This document shows, one piece after another, positions 44,101 to 52,315 of a stretch of DNA of 64,000 nt (the stretch's first letter is position 1; each line of letters opens with the position of its first letter). The stretch is from a virus: positions 1-64,000 of IMG/VR virus record IMGVR_UViG_3300050132_000504. One strand, written 5' to 3'. The notes below the pieces were generated by a model. That model made no database searches, was not told the origin of the DNA, and saw only the letters and a program-made list of their open reading frames with translations. The translations under genes were made by a program, and so were the position numbers.

Positions 44101-45141
44101 GGCCTTGAGGCCGAGATCGATGACCTTATCGCTGGGATGCCCAAGCTTGTAATCCAGGAAGCCAGCGGCGGTCGCGGCCAGCGCGATCGGCAGCACACGC
44201 TTGGTGATCATCTGGTTGACGATGCCACCTTCACCGGCGAAGGGAAGATGGAAGGTCTTGTTCCAGGTGCCTGCCTTGAGACCGAATCCTGCTTCGGCAA
44301 AGAGTCTCTGAGGACGCTCTACTGCTTCGAGAGATTCAACCTGAAAGCGCGACCAGACGTTTCGAACTGTCTGCGCGACCTCCTCACCCAGATTGCCTTC
44401 GACATGAGCCCGGCTGTGGAACGGCCGGAACTTCGGATCAGAAGCATCCTTGCCAGCCTCTCTCCAGGGAGAAGCGTTGGTGATGCGCTGCGAAGACCTG
44501 TAGGACTGGAAGTTCTCCCACATCCGCTCGCGGAAGTTGGGATTCGTGGACCAATGGAGGGGCGGCTGGTGCAGGTCCTGGCCGAGGCGGGAAGCAGTGC
44601 CTGCGAGACGGCCTTCAGATGGAGTGAACCGGGTCTCGAAGTCGATCCCGTCCCGGCCCACCAGTTTCATGTAGGCGGAGCCCGCGCGCCGGCGGCCCTT
44701 GAACAGCAGGGGGTTGTCTTCGGTGACGTGCTGGAGGACGTCGAAATCGACGCCTGCGGCTTTGAACTGACGTTGGAATGTCTCGCCGACGATGTTGAGC
44801 GACCCGTCGAGGTTGGTCAGCATCGACCGTGTGAACTTCAACTCTTCGGGAGTTGTGTAGGAAGAGAGCCGTTCGGTAAACGCGAAGGTCCGGCCAATGT
44901 GGAAGGGAGTCTGATTCTCGAACTTCTGCGCCCAGTTCTGAAGCGTCGGGGCATACTCCGGCACCGTCGCCAGCATCGTCCGATGCGTGGCATACAAAGC
45001 CGTGCCCACAACCCCGACCCCGATCGCTCGGACCCAGGGATTGTAGGCCTCTTCACTTTCCAGTTGAAAGGATTTGTCGGAAGCGAAACGAGGACGCCCG
45101 ACTGTGGTTTCGATCACGGGTTGGGAGGAATCCAAGGCCAC
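41128..45141 (-). CDS. Giant virion-module protein with SNase-like domain (tape measure candidate)
   Basis: A 1337-residue protein directly after the tail-chaperone-like genes, the usual slot of the tape measure protein. Hydrophobic segments lie near residues 35-55, 305-325 and 450-470. Residues about 845-965 resemble the staphylococcal-nuclease OB fold: GTVDEVSPGGVTLKEFPGRR, RFQFSSVG, SIRAVVPKG and IRAVILANGENVNRDLIDQG. The catalytic DGDT and VDxPE residues are replaced, so it is probably inactive and used for binding. A TATACTAATA sequence inside the gene (about 41867-41877) resembles the intergenic motif. By the rule of about 1.5 angstrom per residue it would span a tail near 200 nm if it is the tape measure. 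Confidence 0.75.
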   Translation of the reverse strand: MALDSSQPVIETTVGRPRFASDKSFQLESEEAYNPWVRAIGVGVVGTALYATHRTMLATVPEYAPTLQNWAQKFENQTPFHIGRTFAFTERLSSYTTPEELKFTRSMLTNLDGSLNIVGETFQRQFKAAGVDFDVLQHVTEDNPLLFKGRRRAGSAYMKLVGRDGIDFETRFTPSEGRLAGTASRLGQDLHQPPLHWSTNPNFRERMWENFQSYRSSQRITNASPWREAGKDASDPKFRPFHSRAHVEGNLGEEVAQTVRNVWSRFQVESLEAVERPQRLFAEAGFGLKAGTWNKTFHLPFAGEGGIVNQMITKRVLPIALAATAAGFLDYKLGHPSDKVIDLGLKANVLRADLTDMLPGGRKVTEFYENTVPGPQYGPLALPAAGAFTGGLLHYSRVVRGQFATEDLRKAGSRLLLDVKALRTWAGTSGKKLASVEGLAQIWKGLGTPGRGAAIGLVAALPFLPGMLGSRKTGNELRDVYSGLDEVPIRSGRWWELGSTPFEGARIKAWRPHWSVLHKSRAEDISLFGSEEEKWKHNPILHPIRWLKDPYYLEKLHYEDRPYPVASPAFTNVPLIGPLLGATIGKLVKPTIRMHEEDWDGKEYTLYSTRIEPKGPEALPPPLPKDEFSIGNALKKEATIFAEYTGLYGFIAKSGYQGLFPNTNSLGKEVDYQGSRQIDNFSRRYYEKELGAGIGPSLSGTEHFGYTEPFRRFVQRESFSPQANEIPNTAASWLPGDDYYTNFHVGDPFIKVDQGFARLPGAGYAALHPDLKDVDPEDYPDIHKMAILADVAPYSREYHNVRQRVAQQAKGDTELEIEYEKIMNRVKQTRESIIRMNDRHFTSPVDEISGTVDEVSPGGVTLKEFPGRRFQFSSVGMSAADLSAKILGENNDMTRTEVALEVDRRRDAMQQYLADHLAEGTSIRAVVPKGATDSAESIRAVILANGENVNRDLIDQGFGRYREDLGGAEARSMHGKLGRAIGGMAEGLAFQGDSSALNPMRYVPSPAHTKFWQERTPLAQYINNEVAGTRMRRWERPIHDFVMPYARGLVERVIGQTVLPGDVQKRRDLNTLADVMTYLRDLDGRASGSYTNKGQRTSIGANLFAAPTFVASTLPARESHYFREFLAETDPSKRSHILKVASPEMQRALSAQWAVQKSRIAEAEGKDHEEIGEGGRLYDEADVEEFEKADTGLDYGNWLRSKEIADFFSRTGFALPEHGSEAFDEALDYQDVELKIIQQEGYDAHDFNIFDDRASLLWRKPYIDGAVRELTSGDDRSPDQLRHAVEQIMLAANDKKADVRTSVHAGHVNHTNVRVSADIDQTEDLLRDIRRNPEDYQ

Positions 45142-45150
45142 AGCATCCCC

Positions 45151-45726
45151 TTACTTACGGGAGTTGACGACGCGATTGACAACCTTCTGTTGTGCCGGAC
45201 TCAGCTCACGCTTGGCAGGCTTCGGAGGGCCTTCAGGGTGGCCAGGTTTCTTCCCAGGATGCTGGGCATCCAGCTTATCCGGGTCTCCCGGCTCGAGCTT
45301 GCGCCCAGAGACGAACTCGGCGGAGGCGAGACGCTCGAAGAACATCTCCGCATCCCACTGCTCGATCTCCTCGAAGGTGTAACGGAAGATCCCGGCGATG
45401 ATCGACTTGGCGGAGTTCAACCAGCTTGACTTCAGTTCGATGCGCTTCATTTCGAGCGCGCGCTTGACGTCCTTGTATTCTCCGTTGAACGGATTCGAGT
45501 CCAGCAATGCTCGGGCAATCCATTCGACGAGTCCAGCCGGCGCCTGGTAAACAGGGTCGCCATCCAGAGGAGGGCCATCAAGCACAACTGCCCGGTATAC
45601 GTCGCAGTAGACGGAAGCCGGGCAGTCATAATCGAGTTGTCGATCAAACTTCTTGAACTCTGCCCAGGTGAGTGAACGCCACTTCACTTTGCGGCCGCTT
45701 GGCCAACGGGCAAAGAATACCTGCAT
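45151..45726 (-). CDS. Tail assembly chaperone-like protein, second of pair
   Basis: A 191-residue protein (WPSGRKVKWRSLTWAEFKKF; IFRYTFEEIEQWDAEMFFER) followed by a Pro/Lys-rich tail. The pattern matches the second chaperone-like protein that follows the first one before the tape measure in SPO1/Twort-type phages. AAGGAG lies 5 bases upstream of the ATG, and the gap from the previous stop is 8 bases. In many phages the pair is joined by a programmed frameshift; here an own ribosome site suggests separate translation. Confidence 0.7.
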   Translation of the reverse strand: MQVFFARWPSGRKVKWRSLTWAEFKKFDRQLDYDCPASVYCDVYRAVVLDGPPLDGDPVYQAPAGLVEWIARALLDSNPFNGEYKDVKRALEMKRIELKSSWLNSAKSIIAGIFRYTFEEIEQWDAEMFFERLASAEFVSGRKLEPGDPDKLDAQHPGKKPGHPEGPPKPAKRELSPAQQKVVNRVVNSRK

Positions 45727-45734
45727 GGCGCTCC

Positions 45735-46163
45735 TTACAGATCGGCGCTGAAGCGGTTGATGTCCATCGGGTCCATGTAGTCAGAGATCTGATAGATGAT
45801 CTCTTGCAGCGTCTGGGGAAGGCCGGCGCCAGCTCCCTTCAGTGCGAGATCGGACAACTTGTGATCGATGGTCGAGCTGGTCCACACGCAACAGCGGATC
45901 GCCAGAAGGATCTGGACCTCGGCTTGCACCTTCTCCGGCGGGATGTTCGGAGGAAGGCTCGCCTGCAGTTGTCCCAGTTCCTGGCCGCCGATGGCCCGCA
46001 GCACATAAACGCGCTTCCCATCCGTCGAGTGCCAGATACGGAGGCGCGCGCCTGGCGCCTGCTGCTTCCACTGTTCGATCTGCTCCAGGCTCGGAGCCTC
46101 CGGGAACGTCTGGAGGAACTCGAAAGGGGTGATTTGGGGTTGTTCTTTGATCTGATCGGACAT
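45735..46163 (-). CDS. Tail assembly chaperone-like protein, first of pair
   Basis: A 142-residue protein. SLEQIEQWKQQAPGARLRIW and GKRVYVLRAIGGQELGQLQ match the chaperone-like proteins encoded between the tail tube and tape measure in SPO1/Twort-type phages. They bind the tape measure before tube assembly. AGGAG lies 7 bases before the ATG. The end (DPMDINRFSADL) carries no evident slippery heptamer. Confidence 0.7.
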   Translation of the reverse strand: MSDQIKEQPQITPFEFLQTFPEAPSLEQIEQWKQQAPGARLRIWHSTDGKRVYVLRAIGGQELGQLQASLPPNIPPEKVQAEVQILLAIRCCVWTSSTIDHKLSDLALKGAGAGLPQTLQEIIYQISDYMDPMDINRFSADL

Positions 46164-46190
46164 GAGTCGATGCTCCTAAAGGTTGGTCGG

Positions 46191-47012
46191 TTAGTTTGCA
46201 GAGCGGGCAACGAAGCCATAGCAGTCCAACAGTGTCTGGCCGGATTGGTCGTAAACCTGCTCGTTCGAGATCAGCAGGCAGTTGCGGAGAATCCTCTCCA
46301 CCGTGCGGCCCGCGCCTGTCAGTTCGCAGTGAATGTCGAACGGGATGTTCAGAACAATCGCGTTTGGAGTGTCACTCTGAACAGTGGCGGATTGCTTGGC
46401 GGCGTTGATCGCGTCCGGGCCGCCCTGGGCGGCCAGAGACTGGATCTGCTGGCTGATGATGTTCAACTGCGCCTGGTAGCTTGCGGTGGCAGACGGTGGC
46501 AAGGCGCCTTGCATGGCGTTAGTGATCTGCTGACTCTGCTGCACCAGAGAAGCGATCTGCGCGCCAGCCTGTCCTGTTGCTGATGCCTGAACCGGCTGGG
46601 TGTAGATCTTCGAGAACTCTTTGAGGACCGTGTACAGGTAGCCTTCAGTCACGAAGTTAATCGCAATCTGCCCTTGTACCAAAAGCCTGCCGGTCCCAAA
46701 CGCATCCGCGCTTCGTGAACAATACCCAAACATGGGAATTCGGTTGCCCTGATAGGCAAACTGCAGGTTCACCAGTTCGTCGATGAACAGGTTGCCGATG
46801 TACATCTGGGCCTGTGTGGCGGTGAAATACTTGCCATCCGTCGAGTTGGGATAGATCCACTCGTAGCTGGGAGCAAGCGAAGGGATGACGATACCGCCGG
46901 GAGTGTTCTGGGCATTCGCCGCAGCCGGAGTGGCCGATCCCGGAGCTGGGGGCTGCTGAACGGCGTTGGAACTTGCCGTTGGTGCCATCGGACTGCCGGC
47001 GATTATCGTCAC
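46191..47012 (-). CDS. Tail tube-like paralogue 3
   Basis: A 273-residue protein. YQGNRIPMFGYCSRSADAFG and TGRLLVQGQIAINFVTEGYL, then FDIHCELTGAG and CYGFVAR, follow the same order as in the two tube-like proteins upstream. The N-terminal 40 residues are Pro/Ala rich. GTG start at 47012 with AAGGA upstream. It may form part of the tube, its base or its tip, rather than the main tube. Stop lies 27 bases before the chaperone-like gene. Confidence 0.7.
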   Translation of the reverse strand: MTIIAGSPMAPTASSNAVQQPPAPGSATPAAANAQNTPGGIVIPSLAPSYEWIYPNSTDGKYFTATQAQMYIGNLFIDELVNLQFAYQGNRIPMFGYCSRSADAFGTGRLLVQGQIAINFVTEGYLYTVLKEFSKIYTQPVQASATGQAGAQIASLVQQSQQITNAMQGALPPSATASYQAQLNIISQQIQSLAAQGGPDAINAAKQSATVQSDTPNAIVLNIPFDIHCELTGAGRTVERILRNCLLISNEQVYDQSGQTLLDCYGFVARSAN

Positions 47013-47021
47013 GTCGATTCC

Positions 47022-48032
47022 TTACTGAGCTGCCTGCTGGTTCAGGACCGTGCCCACGGTTCTCTGCGGAGCCGTCACGGTACTCCCGGCGGCGGCTCCG
47101 TAAAGGCTGCTCTTGTTGAGAGGCATCAAGGGCGTGAAGTCCGCGGCAACGTAGGAAATTGTCTGTTCGCTCAACATGTCCTGGATGGAGTAGACGTCAC
47201 CCGACGTCACAAGTTCGACACCCAGCAACCGCTGAGAGCTGGTGTTTCCGTACTCATCAGCGAACAGAAGAGTGAGATTGAAGGGAGGAAGCTGATCCAC
47301 CTTCATGTAGGTTGTGTCTTTGGAGAGGTCGGAGGTGAACGCGCCGGAATTGAGGAAGGCGTAAAGGACGTCCGTAGTGAACTTGGTCATCACCAAGGTG
47401 CCGGCGATTGTGCGCCGCCCGCGCGCCCAGCCTTTTGGATTGATGTAACCACAGGCCACTGCGGGAGACTTCACGCGATGAACTGACACTGTAATGGTGG
47501 TCAACTCCACCAATTGCTTTGCCTGGCGCGCAGGCTTGGAAGTCCCCTGCTGGGAGACGCTGTTGGAGTTGGTGGTTGTCGACAGGCCAGTAGGATTGGT
47601 CATGTTGGTGCCGTCATTGGCCACCTCGATCATCACCTTCAGGTTCGATCCCGTGTAGGATGCCTCGTGATACAGTCCGTTGCCTGGATTCAGGTTGGGC
47701 TGTTGCGCGGGATTGTTCGCCGGCACTGACGAGGATTGGAGGGCGGCGCTGATCGGGTTGAAGGACGAAATGGGAGGGCCGGTGATTCCGCCGCCGGCAG
47801 AAACACTCGATGCCGGATAGTAGTTGCCGTCGCTGCCCAGAACCATTCCTGGCTGGGTGGAATCGGTATAGCTGGTCGATGTTTCCGAGGCGTTCGGCAG
47901 CGCAGGCGCCGGGCTGGCGTCGGTCTGGAGACCTCCAGACACAATGGGAGTAGCTTGTGACGAGAAGGACTCGACACCGCTGGTCACCATGCTTTGGTCG
48001 GAGGAGACGTAACTGATGGGAGGGATGCTCAT
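47022..48032 (-). CDS. Tail tube-like paralogue 2
   Basis: A 336-residue protein. The C-terminal half has PAVACGYINPKGWARGRRTI, AGTLVMTKFTTDVLYAFL, FNLTLLFADEYG and LLGVELVTSGDVYSIQDML, closely matching the 231-residue protein at 48120. The N-terminal half is Ser/Pro/Asn rich and may be a linker or extra domain. The ATG at 48032 is used; it has no clear ribosome site, and an upstream TTG at 48083 is open. Part of the tube module; could be a tube-initiator or baseplate tube protein. Confidence 0.75.
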   Translation of the reverse strand: MSIPPISYVSSDQSMVTSGVESFSSQATPIVSGGLQTDASPAPALPNASETSTSYTDSTQPGMVLGSDGNYYPASSVSAGGGITGPPISSFNPISAALQSSSVPANNPAQQPNLNPGNGLYHEASYTGSNLKVMIEVANDGTNMTNPTGLSTTTNSNSVSQQGTSKPARQAKQLVELTTITVSVHRVKSPAVACGYINPKGWARGRRTIAGTLVMTKFTTDVLYAFLNSGAFTSDLSKDTTYMKVDQLPPFNLTLLFADEYGNTSSQRLLGVELVTSGDVYSIQDMLSEQTISYVAADFTPLMPLNKSSLYGAAAGSTVTAPQRTVGTVLNQQAAQ

Positions 48033-48119
48033 ATCTGAACAAAAGGGCAGCTTCCAGCATGGCGGAGAAGAACAAAGAGCCAAAGCCAGAAGCTGCCCAG
48101 AGAGCGAAAGGGGAAGCGA

Positions 48120-48815
48120 TTACAGAGTGAAGGATGTCCCGCCGATGCCACTCGCAGACTGGAACGGACTCGGAACGGCCGACATGGGCTCGACCACGCG
48201 GGCAACGAAAGTCGCCTGCATCTCGGTCACGGCATCGTCGATGGAGATGCCCATTCCCTCGTTGAGGATCTCAACGCCGAAGATCTTGGCCGCGCACATC
48301 GCGCCGTACTCATTGGCGCCGCTCAACGTCACGTCGAAGGGCAGGATCTGGTCGGAATACCAGGGCGTCGCCAGTTCGCTGTCGGAGGCGCTGCTGGTCA
48401 TGGTCATCTGGTCGAGCTGACTGATGGTCGAAGAGATCGAGGGACCTGTGTCCCGAACGACCGAGGACTGGAAGACAGCTGTCCCGTTGGCCACATTCGA
48501 GAACTGGGGCCGGATCTCATCGGCATCGGCCACGAAGGTGCCGAGAGCCATTTGGAAGAGGTTGAGCAGCGCATGGCGATCGAAGTTGATCCAGACGAGC
48601 GAGCCGGCGATGCCGCGCTTGTTGCGCGAGTATGCACGAGGATCACAAGAACCCATCGTGTAGATCGGTGCCTTTTCACGAGTCACGGAGTAGGAGATAG
48701 CCTGGAGCTCTGCAAACTGGAACTGACCAATCACAGCAGTAATGTCAGCACCAGCAAACGAGTTGTAGGAGCGGCTGATCTCGCTTGCAAGGACGCCGCC
48801 GGGAAGAGAAGACAT
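48120..48815 (-). CDS. Probable tail tube protein
   Basis: A 231-residue protein next to the sheath gene, the standard place of the major tube protein. SYSVTREKAPIYTMGSCDPR, GIAGSLVWINFDRHALLNLF and FDVTLSGANEYG are shared in order with two neighbouring genes. AAGGAG precedes the ATG by 5 bases, a strong site fitting high expression. The simplest of the three tube-like proteins and therefore the best candidate for the main tube. Confidence 0.8.
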   Translation of the reverse strand: MSSLPGGVLASEISRSYNSFAGADITAVIGQFQFAELQAISYSVTREKAPIYTMGSCDPRAYSRNKRGIAGSLVWINFDRHALLNLFQMALGTFVADADEIRPQFSNVANGTAVFQSSVVRDTGPSISSTISQLDQMTMTSSASDSELATPWYSDQILPFDVTLSGANEYGAMCAAKIFGVEILNEGMGISIDDAVTEMQATFVARVVEPMSAVPSPFQSASGIGGTSFTL

Positions 48816-48861
48816 GTTTACTCCTTGGGAGGATGAAGCTCACGTAAGATCGTGAATTGCA

Positions 48862-48895
48862 GCTCCGCGGGGACCAGGGCGATCCCCGGCGGAGC
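48862..48895. terminator. GC-rich hairpin between sheath and tube genes
   Basis: Arms GCTCCGCGGGGA (48862-48873) and TCCCCGGCGGAGC (48883-48895) pair with one bulged base. There is no clear U-run, so it may weaken transcription or protect the 3' end rather than end it. Confidence 0.55.
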
Positions 48896-48933
48896 CAGAC
48901 CGCGGCAGGTTAGCTACGGTAGGTGAGGTTGGC

Positions 48934-50865
48934 TTACGAACTCAGGCCGACGTAGGCGCTGAGCTGAACGAGTTCATCAGCCGGATGGAAAGTGAGGAAC
49001 AGGTTGGCATGCCCGATCAGAGATTCGGCAGCGGTCGTGGTGATGGTCACCTGCGGATTCGAGATGTAACCACGTTGCTGCAGGGCCACCAAGCCGTTGT
49101 CCAGAGCGGTCTTGAGCGACACGAGCTGGAGGCCGTCGAGCGAGCTGGCTCCGACAAACGGATCGCCGATCGCAAGCATGGTCGCAATCACCAGGCCCTT
49201 GATGCGAACACGAAGCAATTCGGTGTAATCGCTGATGTCCGTGGCGCAGGTGAAGTCATGCAGCAGCGCGGGGTTGCTGTAGGACCTCTTGGTGCGGAGC
49301 ACATTGATATTCGCCTGGGTCAGGGAGTCGAGCTGTCCGGGTGTGTAGATCAGGCCCGGCAGTTGCTTGAGCGGCACCTTCTGGTTGGTCAGCGCGGTCT
49401 TCTCATCGAGAGCCGAGCAGAAGCCGGCGACATAGTTGGCCAGATTGCTCACATAGTTGGTGGCATATCCATTCGACATGATGGCCTGATCGGCCACAAC
49501 GTGCAGGTACGCACCGATGTCGATGTTGTTCTGGTTGATGTCCTGCATGACGGTGCCGTCATACTGTCCGTTCTCGGTCTGGAAGAAGCCAGGTTGGCGA
49601 TAGCCAGAGCTGTAGTCAAAGCAAAGGGCGTTCAAGCCGCTGGCGTTGGTCCCGACGGTGTAGGGGATGCCGAGCAGGCCGGCGCCAGGATTTTGCACGT
49701 CGTCATTGGCGTTGTAAAGGGGCAGGAAGCCGACCCACCGACGGACATCCACCAGCTTGTAGGTAGCGGGGACGGACGTGCCGATAAAACCGATGCAGGT
49801 CTTGTCCAGCGTACTGATCGATGCGCAGAAGCTGGCGATTGCATAGCCCCAGTTGACTTCGGCAAAGCCGAGCGCCTGGCGCGCGGAAGCGGTCGCAACC
49901 GTCCCGGGCATCGCCGTAACTGCACCGGCCGTGATCGGAATCGAAGTTCCGGCCACAGTCTGAGCGGTAAGTCCGGCGGGGAAGGTGGTAACTTGGGCAC
50001 CATTGGCCCAGGCATTGGCTTCCGAAGCCCACTGATAAGTCTGGTCGCCGTAGGCATCGCGTGCGATCAAAAGCCAATCGAGCGCGTTGGGGTTGGTTGC
50101 CGGGTTGTTGACGGCTGTCGCTGTGTTGCCGACCGAGTAGAAGGCCACATTCGGCGCATCGAAGGTTGCGGCAGGAACCACAACTTCCTCAACCTGGAAC
50201 CCTTGCAGAAGGTTGATTGCGTCCAGAAAGGCGAGGTAGGTCTGACGGCCCGTCAAGCCGATGCCGGTGATGGCCGCGGTCAGGGTCGGAGGAGGAGTCG
50301 AAGTTGCACCGACCAACGCAGCTGCAGCCTGCACCGTGATCGCATTTGCGAAGGTGGCGCTGGCGCCCGTGCCGAGTTGAAGGCCGGTGTTGCCGGAGAT
50401 GGTGCCGGCAATGGAGATGTCACCGTTGTCCGTGGTCTGGAGAGGATCGTTCGAATACTCCAGATCGCCCTGGTAGTACACGGCCACAACGCCAGCCTTG
50501 TACCAGATCTTGTAATCGGTGGCAGACGTCGCGGTGGCCTGCCCGAAGCTCAGTGAAAAGCCAGCAGTCGCACCGGTACCAGTCTCCACACCGATGCCCG
50601 CCAGGACTTGAGGCTGAGCGCCCATGCGGAACAGAATGACGTTGTCGGAGTTCGCAGCACACTCTTCCATCGAACGGATCAGGTTTCCGTTCAGACCGAA
50701 TTGGAGAGCCGCCGTCGCGCGGTTGGTGACCTGGTAAGGCTGATTGATCACGCCCTGGTCGCATGTGCCGATAATCAGGATAGAGTGGTCCTGCGGCGGA
50801 GCGGCAGAGACGAGACCTCCGTCAACCGTGTTGACGATAATCCCAGGCAGGTTATTGAAGGCCAT
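48934..50865 (-). CDS. Contractile tail sheath protein
   Basis: A 643-residue sheath. It starts MAFNNLPGIIVNTVDGG with the sheath family's short N-terminal arm. An inserted beta-rich domain follows (about 80-330). The C-terminal half has PGLIYTPGQLDSLTQANINV, then SDYTELLRVRIKGLVIATML and the final QVTITTTAAESLIG strands used for handshake contacts. GAGGAG lies 7 bases before the ATG. Sheath, tube and chaperone order is typical of a myovirus. Confidence 0.92.
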   Translation of the reverse strand: MAFNNLPGIIVNTVDGGLVSAAPPQDHSILIIGTCDQGVINQPYQVTNRATAALQFGLNGNLIRSMEECAANSDNVILFRMGAQPQVLAGIGVETGTGATAGFSLSFGQATATSATDYKIWYKAGVVAVYYQGDLEYSNDPLQTTDNGDISIAGTISGNTGLQLGTGASATFANAITVQAAAALVGATSTPPPTLTAAITGIGLTGRQTYLAFLDAINLLQGFQVEEVVVPAATFDAPNVAFYSVGNTATAVNNPATNPNALDWLLIARDAYGDQTYQWASEANAWANGAQVTTFPAGLTAQTVAGTSIPITAGAVTAMPGTVATASARQALGFAEVNWGYAIASFCASISTLDKTCIGFIGTSVPATYKLVDVRRWVGFLPLYNANDDVQNPGAGLLGIPYTVGTNASGLNALCFDYSSGYRQPGFFQTENGQYDGTVMQDINQNNIDIGAYLHVVADQAIMSNGYATNYVSNLANYVAGFCSALDEKTALTNQKVPLKQLPGLIYTPGQLDSLTQANINVLRTKRSYSNPALLHDFTCATDISDYTELLRVRIKGLVIATMLAIGDPFVGASSLDGLQLVSLKTALDNGLVALQQRGYISNPQVTITTTAAESLIGHANLFLTFHPADELVQLSAYVGLSS

Positions 50866-50896
50866 TCTGTTTCTCCTCGTAGATCTCGGGTCAACA

Positions 50897-50908
50897 AACT
50901 AACGGTTA
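50897..50908. promoter_or_regulatory. Near-palindrome ACTAACNGTTAGT
   Basis: Plus-strand ACTAACGGTTAGT-like element in the gap between the tail-completion gene and the sheath gene. Related to the elements at 10275, 54476 and 59431. Confidence 0.35.
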
Positions 50909-50917
50909 GTCTGCAAC

Positions 50918-51640
50918 CTACACAGGGTTGGACACAGGGAATCGGGAACGTTCGTGTTCCGCGTTGTGTTGTTGAGCGGTGTCAAGTTCAACGGTTTGAA
51001 CGTCCCGCTTGATCTTGAAGTTCAGAGTCAGGTCGGTAAGCTGCCGCTCCGTGAAGGTGTCAAGGAACTCCAGGCGGAACGAGTACCGAAGCCGACGGAT
51101 TTGGAGCTCTTGATTCTCTTTCTCGTCGGACTTATCTTCCTGGCGCCCTGCGAACTTGAATTGCTGGACTCCGAATGCCTCGAAGAACTTGTAGTAATAG
51201 GCATACCGAATCAGAAAGCGATGAAACCATACGGCCAGGGAATTGGCCACAGAGTTGCTCTTCGACCAAACCTCAAACTCGACGGTGTAGTTCTCCCACC
51301 AGCCGTACTGCGCCAGGTTGTACCCTGCCTGGCTCGGGATTCTTGCGACGTTCCGAAGCATCGGCGAACGGGGAACAGTAGCGCCGTCATTGCTGGTAGG
51401 CGCCATCTCACCGCTGACTACATGGAAGAGAATGACGTCGAATGCTGTGTCCGGCTCTGAAAGCCGTTCCTTCGGGAAGGTCTCGACGTAAACAGGGACT
51501 GTTCCCTCGGGAGCACCTTCCGTCTTGATGAACTCTGCGAGAGCCTGCCCGACAATCTGGAAAAAGCCGTTGATGTCTGCCGCGGGCTTACTCGAACGCA
51601 GCGGAGGCATGATCGAGGAGGGCCTGGTGATTGCAGACAT
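50918..51640 (-). CDS. Probable tail terminator / completion protein
   Basis: A 240-residue protein just upstream of the sheath gene. NYTVEFEVWSKSNSVANSLA, VWFHRFLIRYAYYYKFFEAF and RRLRYSFRLEFLDTF have the pattern of phage tail terminator or gp15/gp3-like completion proteins. The ATG at 51640 has CGAGGAG upstream; a longer ORF to 51670 is not needed. A candidate promoter lies at 51674. The C-terminus is rich in Gln, His and Arg. Confidence 0.7.
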   Translation of the reverse strand: MSAITRPSSIMPPLRSSKPAADINGFFQIVGQALAEFIKTEGAPEGTVPVYVETFPKERLSEPDTAFDVILFHVVSGEMAPTSNDGATVPRSPMLRNVARIPSQAGYNLAQYGWWENYTVEFEVWSKSNSVANSLAVWFHRFLIRYAYYYKFFEAFGVQQFKFAGRQEDKSDEKENQELQIRRLRYSFRLEFLDTFTERQLTDLTLNFKIKRDVQTVELDTAQQHNAEHERSRFPVSNPV

Positions 51641-51673
51641 GCACGCTCCTCGTGGGGAAAGCCCCGGCAATCC

Positions 51674-51690
51674 TGTCTAGTATAGGAAGA
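51674..51690 (-). promoter_or_regulatory. TCTTCCTATACTAGACA motif, candidate promoter
   Basis: This 17-base sequence is identical to the one at 53724-53740 and shares its core with 5134 and 28365. It lies in the gap upstream of the tail-completion gene. TTACCA sits 17 bases upstream of TATACT. A small GGGG-CCCC hairpin follows before the start codon. Confidence 0.6.
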
Positions 51691-51712
51691 CACGACCAGA
51701 CTGGTAATTCGG

Positions 51713-52297
51713 TTACACGTTCTCTTTTTCGAGGCCGAGCTCGAACATTTCGATCCGTCCGTTATCTCCGAAGGTGGGCACTACCGAGAGTACCTTCCAT
51801 TTGACTGTTCGGGTGAAGCGCCCGCTGGAATCGGTGATGGGGTTGCCTTCCGGATCGACCTTCGTTTCGTAGAGTTTGTCGTAGGCCTTGGCAGTCTGGA
51901 GGGTGTACCTTTCGTAGTCGGGATAGACTTGGCTGCCGTCATCCCGAAAGACCTCCACATAGGCGGTGCATCGGTTCTGATCTGTGTAGCCCATGGCATT
52001 CTGGGGATACTCACCAGTGGCCAAGACTCCAGGCTTGTAGACAGGAGCCACGCCGCGGTAGAGCGCCATGACCTCCTGGGTCTCATAGAACTGCCAGCCT
52101 TCGCCTTGGCAATACCGACAGTTGGGCCGGACGCTTCCGCCTGTCTTTGGATCCCAGCAGCCGGGGCAGGTTGTGTTGGTCATCCGGCGCAGGATCACGG
52201 TACGCCCTTGTCCAACAATCTCCTCACTGCCATGAATGACGGAGTGCAGCTCCTCGCGCAGGTCGATGGTCGCCGAGATGTCCCGGTAGAAGTCCAC
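51713..52297 (-). CDS. Zinc-ribbon neck / head-completion protein
   Basis: A 194-residue protein. Two Cys pairs, TCPGCWDP and NCRYCQGEGW, form a zinc ribbon seen in neck-region proteins of large contractile phages. The rest is beta rich (RTVKWKVLSVVPTFGDNGRI). Lies between the 243-residue neck protein and the tail-completion gene. Head-to-tail joining role inferred from position. Confidence 0.7.
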   Translation of the reverse strand: MDFYRDISATIDLREELHSVIHGSEEIVGQGRTVILRRMTNTTCPGCWDPKTGGSVRPNCRYCQGEGWQFYETQEVMALYRGVAPVYKPGVLATGEYPQNAMGYTDQNRCTAYVEVFRDDGSQVYPDYERYTLQTAKAYDKLYETKVDPEGNPITDSSGRFTRTVKWKVLSVVPTFGDNGRIEMFELGLEKENV

Positions 52298-52315
52298 AGT
52301 TCAACTCCAGTCCTC

